A stretch of 5,398 bases of DNA from Gemmatimonadota bacterium. Its GTDB lineage: Bacteria > Gemmatimonadota > Gemmatimonadetes > Palauibacterales > Palauibacteraceae. The DNA lies in NCBI GenBank assembly GCA_023554435.1, contig JAMJQV010000328.1:1-5398 (forward strand), in the 5' to 3' direction. Below, piece by piece: positions 1 through 5,398 of the stretch. The position numbers and the translations under genes were made by a program. Position 1 is the first letter of the stretch, and the number at the start of each line of letters is the position of its first letter. Below the pieces are notes generated by a model. That model was not told where the DNA came from. It searched no databases and saw nothing but the letters and a program-made list of their open reading frames with translations.

Positions 1-555
1 GGCATGGTACGGCCACACCATCAGCGGATACCGTCCCTCGGTCACGCGACGCACGTAGTGGCGCGCATACTTCCGGAGCCATTCCACGTCTCCGCCCGCC
101 AGGGAATCGGCCACCGCCGGATTGGGACACCAGCGACCCTCCTCCACGTCGGCAAGGGTGATCTCCGTCTGCCCGCCCACAGGGTGATCGCCGTCCTCGT
201 CGACCCAGAATACGGGGTGGAAGATCTGCAGCGCCGTGTGCGTATCGAGGGTGGCCGTGATTTCCGTCACCACATCCAGGTTGCGGTAGATGAAACTGCA
301 CAGGCGGGTATTGTCATCCACCGCACCGCGGCCCGACCGTCCGGCCACGAACAGCTCGTAGCCTGGAATGCAGAACGTATTCTGGCAGTCCACGAGCAGG
401 AGACCGATCCTCGGGTCATCGTCGGAGGGATGACCGATGCCGTGTGTCTCCGCCCAGGCCTCCGCCTCCGGCGCACGGTTGGCATAGTCCACGCGCCAGA
501 TTTCACCGGTGCGGGCCCCGTCGAAGTGTGACGGGATCGGCAGTTCAGGCACCAT
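1..555 (-). CDS. Nicotinamidase-like isochorismatase-family hydrolase, partial (3' end beyond the window)
   Basis: Probable amidase converting nicotinamide to nicotinate in the cytoplasm, the first step of NAD salvage. 185 codons are visible with no stop before the window edge. Seen: a core strand ending in LLLVDCQN with the catalytic aspartate (D56), then TLDTHT (D104, H106) and H113, which fit the D-x-H...H metal site of nicotinamidases, and MVWPYH (178-184), matching the WPxHC-type segment of PncA. The nucleophilic cysteine should lie further on, outside the window. About 48 residues precede the core and there is an insert around 114-160, so this is a longer form than the roughly 190-residue PncA. 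The ATG at 555 directly follows GGAGGTGA; the GTG at 552 has better spacing (6 bases) and is equally possible. It overlaps the end of the phosphoribosyltransferase gene by 11 (or 8) bases. The family is clear; the nicotinamidase role rests on that neighbour and on the metal motif. Another isochorismatase-fold hydrolase remains possible. Confidence 0.8.
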   Translation of the reverse strand, partial: MVPELPIPSHFDGARTGEIWRVDYANRAPEAEAWAETHGIGHPSDDDPRIGLLLVDCQNTFCIPGYELFVAGRSGRGAVDDNTRLCSFIYRNLDVVTEITATLDTHTALQIFHPVFWVDEDGDHPVGGQTEITLADVEEGRWCPNPAVADSLAGGDVEWLRKYARHYVRRVTEGRYPLMVWPYHA

Positions 556-1738
556 TCACCTCCGCGTCGAGCTGCGCCAGCAGCTCCCAGTTGACGCTGA
601 TGAGTCGGGGGTTCTCCCATACTCCGCGACCGACCTTTGCCTGCGGGCGTCCGTTCACTTCGACCACGTCGGCCGTGAAGTCGAAGTCGGTCACCACGCC
701 GTCCTCCTCACAGCCGTGCCCGAGGATGCTGCTCCCGACCCCGTAGGCCGCGATGGGCAGGTCCAGCGCCGCGAACCGCCTGATCTTCTTTGGAGTGAAT
801 CCTCCGGAGACCATGATCCCGACGTAGCCGAAGCCCTCCGCGTCCAGCGCCTCCCTGACCTTCCGCACCAGGTGCGGATTCACTCCCGCGAGGCTCTCCT
901 TGCCCCACAGGTCGGGGTCGTCCATGAGGGCTCGGTCCACCAGCTTGCCGCTGGTATCGAGCCGCACACCGAACAGGACCTCGTCCCCGAACTCGGCACG
1001 CATGGCACGGGCAACGGCCAGAGAATCGCCGACGCAGTCGTTGCCGTAGTCCACCAGGCTGACGATCGGAACGTGTGGTTCTTCGTCCCTCACGTAACGG
1101 GCAAAGGACAGGGTGGCCTCGACCACGTCGCCGCCGAACGCCGCGATCATGGCGTGCGGCATCGTGCCCACTCCCTCCCCACCCCACCACGAGGCCCCGG
1201 CGTCGCTCGACACGTCTCCCCCACCGCCCACCCGGGCGGCGTATCCGTCTGGCGTCTGGATCCGCCAGTCGTCGTGGCGCGGGGCGAAGTAGATGACGGG
1301 CACGCCGGCTGCCGCGTCCACCGCCCTGTCCGCGTTGGTGGCGATGAGCGTGCGCCGGGCCAGCACCCCGTCGAGGGTGGTCTCCAGGTGGGCGAAGGCC
1401 CGGTACCGGCCGCGGATGCGGAACGCGACTTCCCACGGCTCGATCCGATCGCCGTCATGCAGCGTTTCGACCTCGAGGTCGGAATAGTCGAACCCGTGCG
1501 CCAGCTGGGTCTGGAGCATCCTCACACATTCGAACGTGCCGGCCAGCACCCCCCGCCGCTTGGCGAAGAACTGGAGGTTCACCACCGGGTCCCGACCCGC
1601 GTGCGCGAGTGTGCGCGCGGTCCGAACGAAGTAGCGATCGGACAGCCAGCCGTCACGGATTCTCGGATCGAACTGGAACAGGTCCGCCGGGAACCGGGTG
1701 AGCTCCTCGTGGAACCGTTGCGTACGTTCGGAGCTCAC
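545..1738 (-). CDS. pncB: Nicotinate phosphoribosyltransferase, archaeal-like short form
   Basis: Makes nicotinate mononucleotide from nicotinate and PRPP with ATP use (Preiss-Handler pathway, cytoplasm). 397 residues from the GTG start. Seen: GWLSDRYFVRT (30-40), matching the LxSDxYF..T N-terminal motif of the family; LETT (118-121); a glycine-rich stretch GGGGDVSSDAGA (171-182); GTMPHAM (191-197), whose H195 lines up with the histidine phosphorylated in the family; RLDTSG (259-264); IMVSGG (308-313); YGVGSS (332-337), typical of the phosphate-binding end of the barrel; and VEVNGRPQAK (359-368). The order and wording resemble the Thermoplasma enzyme as I remember it, but the C-terminal four-cysteine zinc region is absent and the protein ends about 29 residues after the VEVNG segment. 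Start choice: GTG at 1738 has GAGGAGG eight bases upstream. ATG codons at 1837 and 1786 lie inside the preceding gene without comparable sites, and the extra residues look non-conserved. It is the middle gene of a three-gene operon. Confidence 0.9.
   Translation of the reverse strand: MSSERTQRFHEELTRFPADLFQFDPRIRDGWLSDRYFVRTARTLAHAGRDPVVNLQFFAKRRGVLAGTFECVRMLQTQLAHGFDYSDLEVETLHDGDRIEPWEVAFRIRGRYRAFAHLETTLDGVLARRTLIATNADRAVDAAAGVPVIYFAPRHDDWRIQTPDGYAARVGGGGDVSSDAGASWWGGEGVGTMPHAMIAAFGGDVVEATLSFARYVRDEEPHVPIVSLVDYGNDCVGDSLAVARAMRAEFGDEVLFGVRLDTSGKLVDRALMDDPDLWGKESLAGVNPHLVRKVREALDAEGFGYVGIMVSGGFTPKKIRRFAALDLPIAAYGVGSSILGHGCEEDGVVTDFDFTADVVEVNGRPQAKVGRGVWENPRLISVNWELLAQLDAEVNGA
556..563 (-). promoter_or_regulatory. 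Ribosome binding site of the nicotinamidase-like gene, inside the upstream coding region
   Basis: On the minus strand GGAGGTGA is an extended match to the 16S anti-Shine-Dalgarno sequence. It sits immediately before ATG (555-553) and six bases (counted from GGAGG) before GTG (552-550). It lies within the last codons of the phosphoribosyltransferase gene, so ribosomes finishing that gene could re-initiate here. The short spacing to ATG makes GTG a serious alternative start. Confidence 0.6.
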
Positions 1739-1746
1739 CCGTTCCG

Positions 1747-1753
1747 CCTCCTC
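1747..1753 (-). promoter_or_regulatory. Ribosome binding site that fixes the GTG start of pncB
   Basis: GAGGAGG on the minus strand shares its first two bases with the TGA stop (1754-1752) of the M28 peptidase gene and sits eight bases before GTG (1738-1736). Stop codon and ribosome binding site are fused as TGAGGAGG, so translation of the two genes is probably coupled. Confidence 0.75.
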
Positions 1754-3338
1754 AGCGGTAGCGTGCGGTGGTTTCCCGCGCTCCATCCTCGCAGGTCGGC
1801 CACTCGGCCGGCTCACCCGTCCTGAAATTGACCACACTGGCCCGAACGTCGCGCGATACGCGCTCGTCTTCGGACGCGAGGTAGGCCAGCATGGCTACCA
1901 GGGTCGCGTTGTTCTGGACGTTGTCCCACACGATCTTGTCGAACGTATCCAGGTTCGTGTGCCACGTGTAGCCGAAGTAGTCCCAGCTGCTCGACCCCAG
2001 CCCGAACGTCGGCGCTCCGGAACAGATGAAGGACGCGTGATCACTTCCTCCTCCGCTGGGCGAGCCGGGGAAGCTGAGGTCGATCTTGCCCGTGATGTCC
2101 CTGGGAACCCTCGACATCCAGTCAGCGAGGTTCGCCGACGCGCTCACGATGCCCATCGCGGAGGCCCTGGCGATCTGACCGGTGCCGTTGTCCTGGTTGA
2201 ACGCGGCCTGAAGGCCCTCGATGACCTCGGGGTGATCGAACACGAACGCCCGGGACCCGTTGAGTCCCTGCTCCTCGCTGGCCCAGAGGCCCACGAGGAT
2301 CGTTCGCTTCGGGTTTGGATAGACCTCCGACAGGATGCGCATCGCCTCCATCATGACGATGCTGCCCGTGCCGTTGTCCGTGGCGCCGGATCCACCGTCC
2401 CAGGAATCGAAGTGGGCCGACAGGACCACGTATTCGTTCGGGAGCTCGCTACCGCGGATCTCGCCGATCACGTTGGCGACCGGCACGTCATCCATCATCG
2501 TGCTCTCGGCGACCACCCGGAGCTTCGGTCCCTGGTCCATGCTGGCCAGCCGCCATACCAGGCCGTAGTCCTCGCAGCTGAGATCGACGGCCGGAATCGT
2601 GGTCGTGGCCGCCCCGAACACGGTGTTGAGGGCGAACACTCGCCGCGATCCCCAGCCACCGGTCCAGTCGGACCACAGGACGCCCAGCGCTCCCGCACCC
2701 TCTATGGCGGCGATCAAGTCTGCTCGCTCGTAGCCGATGCCTTCCAGGCGCTCGTTCCACGCCACCCGCATCGCGCGTCGCTTCTCGCGCACCGCTTCGA
2801 CCTGCGCCTCGGTTCCGTGCTCCTCGTAGCTCGACAGCGGTCGGCACGACGGCTGCGGCATGGCGAGCGCCACGAAGTTCCCCTCCACGGAAGGCAGCCA
2901 GGCGTCGAATCCCGCTGCATCCTCGACCTTCGGGAAGGTCACCACTCCACCCTCGAGGGTCCCGTCCGCACCCGGACTCCACGCCATGAGGGTGGCCTCG
3001 AGCGTTCGCACGCGGGGCTCGAGGAGATCGACGTGCGTCACGCCACGCTCCCAGCCCTTCCATGTGCCGTAGTTCTCGATCCGGGCCTCTACGCCCCAAC
3101 CGGACATCACCGTCTGCGCCCACTCGTTGGCCCGATCCACGGCGGGAGTGCCGGTGAGTCGGGGGCCGATCGAATCGAGCATGGCCTGCCCGATCGTCCA
3201 CGCCTGGGAGTTCTCCATCCCCTCGTTCCAGATGGCTTCGATCACCGCATCGTCCGTCGGGAAATTCTGGGCCGCTGCCGGCACTGCGCTGAGCAATACC
3301 GATGCGAGGCCGAGGACTGCGCTCGTCCTGGTGTTCAT
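1752..3338 (-). CDS. Secreted M28-family zinc metallopeptidase (aminopeptidase/carboxypeptidase Q-like)
   Basis: Exported two-zinc exopeptidase, expected to trim peptides in the periplasm or outside the cell. 528 residues from ATG 3338. Seen: Sec signal peptide (short charged start NTR, hydrophobic AVLGLASVLLSAV, PAAA-Q cleavage region near 21-24); a probable protease-associated insert around 125-255 with the AxLIxAIEGAGALGVL signature; then the M28 catalytic domain. The metal site is complete: H309 in SAHFDSW, D321 in GATDNG, general base E355 and ligand E356 in ASEEQG, D383 in NQDNGTG, H460 in TWHTNLD. GGSDHASF (430-437) is also typical. An in-frame GTG at 3350 would add four residues, but GGAGA sits five bases before ATG 3338, which favours the ATG. 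First gene of the leftward operon: its stop codon is embedded in the next gene's ribosome binding site. Substrate cannot be read from the sequence; aminopeptidase versus dipeptidase is open. Confidence 0.92.
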   Translation of the reverse strand: MNTRTSAVLGLASVLLSAVPAAAQNFPTDDAVIEAIWNEGMENSQAWTIGQAMLDSIGPRLTGTPAVDRANEWAQTVMSGWGVEARIENYGTWKGWERGVTHVDLLEPRVRTLEATLMAWSPGADGTLEGGVVTFPKVEDAAGFDAWLPSVEGNFVALAMPQPSCRPLSSYEEHGTEAQVEAVREKRRAMRVAWNERLEGIGYERADLIAAIEGAGALGVLWSDWTGGWGSRRVFALNTVFGAATTTIPAVDLSCEDYGLVWRLASMDQGPKLRVVAESTMMDDVPVANVIGEIRGSELPNEYVVLSAHFDSWDGGSGATDNGTGSIVMMEAMRILSEVYPNPKRTILVGLWASEEQGLNGSRAFVFDHPEVIEGLQAAFNQDNGTGQIARASAMGIVSASANLADWMSRVPRDITGKIDLSFPGSPSGGGSDHASFICSGAPTFGLGSSSWDYFGYTWHTNLDTFDKIVWDNVQNNATLVAMLAYLASEDERVSRDVRASVVNFRTGEPAEWPTCEDGARETTARYR

Positions 3339-3343
3339 TATCG

Positions 3344-3348
3344 TCTCC
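3344..3348 (-). promoter_or_regulatory. Ribosome binding site of the M28 peptidase
   Basis: GGAGA on the minus strand, five bases before ATG 3338-3336. It lies inside the extension that the alternative GTG start at 3350 would create, so it argues for ATG. Confidence 0.55.
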
Positions 3349-3420
3349 ACTCACGTGGCCGTTTCGTAGAATCCCGGTGTCGGTCCCGTGGGGTCGCCGA
3401 CCTCCGGTTGAAGTGCACGC

Positions 3421-3449
3421 AGAATAGGCCTCGCGGCGCGACCCGTCCA
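3421..3449 (-). promoter_or_regulatory. Candidate sigma70-type promoter for the leftward operon
   Basis: On the minus strand TGGACG (3449-3444) and TATTCT (3426-3421) are separated by 17 bases. Each matches the E. coli consensus at four of six positions, and the pair would give a leader of roughly 75 bases before the peptidase ATG. In GC-rich DNA of an unknown phylum this match is weak; it is the best pair I found in the leftward direction. Confidence 0.25.
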
Positions 3450-3580
3450 GTAAATGGCAGGCTCCGGCCCGTCATCCGGGACCACTCGCGTGCGCAAGCC
3501 GAATCCCACTAGTTTGAGCACGCGAATCGATGGCCAATCGCCCCGGCGCCCCGCAGCGCTGCACTCGATCACGATCGCTC

Positions 3581-3584
3581 GAGG
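3581..3584 (+). promoter_or_regulatory. Ribosome binding site of the D-aminoacylase-like lipoprotein
   Basis: GAGG abuts the ATG at 3585 with no spacer but sits six bases before the ATG at 3591. The spacing selects 3591 as the start and drops two residues from the longest reading. Confidence 0.5.
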
Positions 3585-3590
3585 ATGCCC

Positions 3591-5291
3591 ATGTCCCGTT
3601 GGCGTATGACCCCGTTGCTGGCCCTGCTTCCGATTCTCCTCTCCTGCTCGTCTCCCCCGGAGTATCAAATCGTCCTGAAGGGCGGCACGGTGTACGACGG
3701 CTCCGGCAACGCTCCCTTCGTCGGAGACCTGGCCATCGACGGCGACACGATCGCCGCAGTTCTGGGCTACGGAACGGACGGCGGGGATCAGGGACTTCGC
3801 GGCATCACCGAGATCGACGTGTCCGGAATGGCCGTCTCGCCCGGTTTCATCAACATGCTTTCATGGGCCAACGAGTCGCTTCTCGAAGACGGCCGCGGCG
3901 AGAGCGACCTGGTGCAGGGGGTCACCCTCGTGGTCATGGGCGAGGGCTGGTCCATGGGTCCGCTGAACAACGCCATGAAGGCCGAGATGCTGGAGGACCA
4001 GGGGGACATTCAGTTCGACGTCGCCTGGACATCTTTTGGCGGTTACCTGGACCACCTGGTCGAGCGGGGCGTGTCTCCCAACGTGGCCTCCTTCGTGGGC
4101 GCCACGACCGTCAGGATTCACGAGCTGGGCTACGAGGATCGCGCTCCCACGCCGGAAGAGCTGGACCGGATGAAAGCCCTGGTGCGCGCGGCGATGGAGG
4201 AGGGTGCCGTTGGACTCGGCACTTCCCTCATCTATGCGCCCGCTTTCTACGCGGACACCGAGGAGCTCATCGCCCTGGCGTCCGCCGCCGGAGAGTATGG
4301 CGGCATGTACATCTCTCACATGCGCAGCGAGGGCAACGCGATCATGACAGCCGTGGAAGAGCTGATCACGATCGCGAGGGAGGCAGGCGTCGCGGCGGAA
4401 ATCTACCACCTGAAAGCGGCCGGCCAGGACAACTGGCCACGACTCGACGATGTCATCCGGAAGGTCGAGTCCGCCCGGGCCGAGGGCCTGAGGATTACGG
4501 CGGACATGTACACGTATACGGCCGGAGCGACCGGCCTGGACGCGGCGATGCCTCCGTGGGTGCAGGAAGGCGGAGACCAGGCGTGGATCGCCCGGCTCCA
4601 GGACCCCGCGATCCGCCGACAGGTAATCCGCGAGATGCGCACGCCGACCGACGAGTGGGAGAGCCTCTACCTCGCCGCCGGCTCGGCCGAAAACGTCCTC
4701 CTCGTGGGCTTCCGGGCGGACGAACTCAAGCCGCTCACCGGCAAGACACTGGCCGAGGTCGCCTCGGAGCGAGGGGTCACGCCGGAAGACGCGGCCGTCG
4801 ACCTGTTGATCGCGAACGGCGCGGATGTGAGCACGGTCTATTTCCTCATGTCGGAGGAGAACGTAAGGAAGAAGATCGCTCTGCCGTGGATCAGCTTCGG
4901 TTCGGATGCCGAGGCTCTCTCCCCCGAGGGCGTGTTCCTCGAGTCGAACCCGCACCCCCGCGCGTACGGGAATTTCGCCCGTCTGCTGGGCCGGTACGTA
5001 CGCGATGAGGGCGTGATTCCGCTCGAGGAAGCGGTACGGAAGCTGACGAGCCAGCCGGCTGCCAACCTCGGCCTGCGAGGACGTGGTTCCCTGGAGCCCG
5101 GCTTCTACGCGGACGTGGTCGTATTCGACCCCGAGACCGTACGCGACGAGGCTACGTTCGCCGAACCTCACCGGCTTGCCGAGGGTGTGGCGCACGTGTT
5201 CGTGAACGGCACGCACACCGTACGTGACGGCGCACACACCGGCGCCCTGGCCGGTCGCGTGGTCCGGGGGCCGGGGTGGACCGGAAACTGA
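3591..5291 (+). CDS. D-aminoacylase-family amidohydrolase lipoprotein with an atypical metal site
   Basis: Predicted cell-envelope lipoprotein of the N-acyl-D-amino-acid deacylase branch of the amidohydrolase superfamily, 566 residues. Seen: MSRWR followed by a hydrophobic run and lipobox LLSC (lipidated C19); the N-terminal half of the small beta-sandwich, VLKGGTVYDGSG (28-39); VSPGFIN (82-88) entering the barrel; QGVT (109-112); GLGTSLIYAP (208-217); ISHMRSE with H243; EIYHLKAAG with H273; ISFGSDAEA with D439; and the family C-terminus HPRAYGNFARLLGRYV, LTSQPAANLGL, GSLEPGFYADVVVFDP (455-514). H243, H273 and D439 line up with zinc-site residues of characterised D-aminoacylases. The usual HxH after PGFID is replaced by NMLSWAN (88-94), and the NCG cysteine position is occupied by GEGW (117-120). 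The activity is therefore uncertain: a mononuclear or otherwise remodelled hydrolase, or a non-standard substrate. The frame is intact and uniform, so this is not a decayed gene. It is followed by, and overlaps by 16 bases, the kynureninase-like gene. Confidence 0.88.
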   Translation: MSRWRMTPLLALLPILLSCSSPPEYQIVLKGGTVYDGSGNAPFVGDLAIDGDTIAAVLGYGTDGGDQGLRGITEIDVSGMAVSPGFINMLSWANESLLEDGRGESDLVQGVTLVVMGEGWSMGPLNNAMKAEMLEDQGDIQFDVAWTSFGGYLDHLVERGVSPNVASFVGATTVRIHELGYEDRAPTPEELDRMKALVRAAMEEGAVGLGTSLIYAPAFYADTEELIALASAAGEYGGMYISHMRSEGNAIMTAVEELITIAREAGVAAEIYHLKAAGQDNWPRLDDVIRKVESARAEGLRITADMYTYTAGATGLDAAMPPWVQEGGDQAWIARLQDPAIRRQVIREMRTPTDEWESLYLAAGSAENVLLVGFRADELKPLTGKTLAEVASERGVTPEDAAVDLLIANGADVSTVYFLMSEENVRKKIALPWISFGSDAEALSPEGVFLESNPHPRAYGNFARLLGRYVRDEGVIPLEEAVRKLTSQPAANLGLRGRGSLEPGFYADVVVFDPETVRDEATFAEPHRLAEGVAHVFVNGTHTVRDGAHTGALAGRVVRGPGWTGN

Positions 5292-5398
5292 CCGGGTCCG
5301 CCGCGCGGGCCGCGTTCGGAGCCGAACTCCGGCCTGGTCCGGAGTTCGCCGGGCGGCTTGACGCGGAAGATCCGCTGGCCGGGTTCCGGGCCCGATTC
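5276..5398 (+). CDS. kynU: Kynureninase, N-terminal fragment (cut by the window edge)
   Basis: Kynureninase is a cytoplasmic PLP enzyme that splits kynurenine (or 3-hydroxykynurenine) into anthranilate (or 3-hydroxyanthranilate) and alanine. Only 41 codons are visible. The segment GAELRPGPEFAGRLDAEDP (15-33), continued by LAGFRARF (34-41), follows the N-terminal pattern of kynureninases, in which AxxLDxxDPLxxFRxxF precedes the first strand and the GNSLG motif. Human kynureninase, as I recall it, has a similar AAEL...LDEEDKLRHFRECF arrangement. The start is well bounded: a TGA in this frame at 5225-5227 leaves GTG 5276 as the first usual start codon. It overlaps the amidohydrolase stop by 16 bases; the upstream GGGGG is only a weak ribosome binding site, so translational coupling is likely. 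The PLP lysine and other active-site residues are outside the window, so the call rests on a short match. Confidence 0.7.
   Translation, partial: MDRKLTGSAARAAFGAELRPGPEFAGRLDAEDPLAGFRARF

Larger units (their letters stand above)
3339..3590. other. Divergent intergenic region
   Basis: 252 bases between the two divergent start codons. It must hold the promoters of both arms. I see one weak leftward promoter pair (3421-3449), a TTGAGC (3514-3519) without a convincing -10 partner for the rightward arm, and no strong inverted repeat, riboswitch or small gene. Confidence 0.7.

Noticed and set aside
509..1825. 438-codon open frame on the plus strand
   Set aside because: Antisense shadow of the phosphoribosyltransferase, which carries clear family motifs; the shadow has none.
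1698..3512. 604-codon open frame on the plus strand
   Set aside because: It runs antisense to the complete M28 peptidase and continues across the intergenic region. Its composition is rich in Arg, His, Gly and Pro without recognisable motifs, as expected for a shadow in GC-rich DNA.
3514..3542. TTGAGC as a -35 element for the rightward arm
   Set aside because: No acceptable -10 hexamer follows at 16-18 bases (the sequence there is around AATCGCC).
3351..3668. 105-codon minus-strand frame between the divergent genes, ending just before the peptidase start
   Set aside because: It starts inside the amidohydrolase signal region on the opposite strand, its intergenic part has lower third-position GC than I would expect for a gene here, and I recognise no motif. 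A small leader gene cannot be excluded, but support is too thin.
3849..3953. Loss of HxH in the amidohydrolase as evidence of a pseudogene
   Set aside because: The frame is intact over 566 codons, the signal peptide, remaining metal residues and C-terminal motifs are well kept, and the changed positions sit in an otherwise well-formed segment.
3530..5008. 492-codon plus-strand frame over the amidohydrolase gene
   Set aside because: Extremely arginine- and glycine-rich with no domain signal; the overlapping frame carries the lipoprotein signal and the family motifs.
3861..5237. 458-codon minus-strand frame opposite the amidohydrolase gene
   Set aside because: No recognisable domain and lies wholly antisense to a well-supported gene.
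5323..5348. Hairpin after the amidohydrolase stop as an intrinsic terminator
   Set aside because: No T-run follows it, and it lies inside the reading frame of the kynureninase-like gene, so termination there would make little sense.

Overview
The window is GC-rich and compactly coded. It carries Shine-Dalgarno-led genes, a Sec signal peptide and a lipoprotein signal, which points to a Gram-negative, high-GC bacterium. The style of the exported M28 peptidase and of the D-aminoacylase-like lipoprotein reminds me of Gemmatimonadota and neighbouring phyla. That placement is an impression from recalled sequences, not a demonstrated assignment. I see no RNA gene, mobile element, CRISPR array or sign of recent transfer.

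Layout. Two gene groups diverge from a 252-base intergenic region (3339-3590). The leftward arm (minus strand) reads: secreted M28 metallopeptidase (3338-1752), archaeal-type nicotinate phosphoribosyltransferase (1738-545), and an isochorismatase-fold, nicotinamidase-like hydrolase that runs off the left edge (555-1). The three are almost certainly one operon. The peptidase stop codon lies inside the phosphoribosyltransferase Shine-Dalgarno sequence, and the last two genes overlap by 8-11 bases with a strong Shine-Dalgarno in the overlap region. The rightward arm (plus strand) reads: a D-aminoacylase-family lipoprotein (3591-5291), then the first 41 codons of what looks like kynureninase, starting at a GTG that overlaps the preceding gene by 16 bases (5276-5398, cut by the right edge).

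How the genes may work together. The hydrolase and phosphoribosyltransferase together make the Preiss-Handler salvage route (nicotinamide to nicotinate to nicotinate mononucleotide). Kynureninase belongs to tryptophan/kynurenine breakdown, which in some bacteria feeds quinolinate and NAD synthesis. Each arm therefore pairs one exported hydrolase (peptidase or acyl-amino-acid hydrolase) with cytoplasmic NAD- or tryptophan-related enzymes. A link between exported peptide or amino-acid scavenging and NAD supply is an inference from gene order only.

The most unusual single observation is the rightward lipoprotein. It keeps the D-aminoacylase scaffold and three of its metal-site residues, but it lacks the family's HxH motif and metal-bridging cysteine. 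No wholly new multi-gene system is evident.
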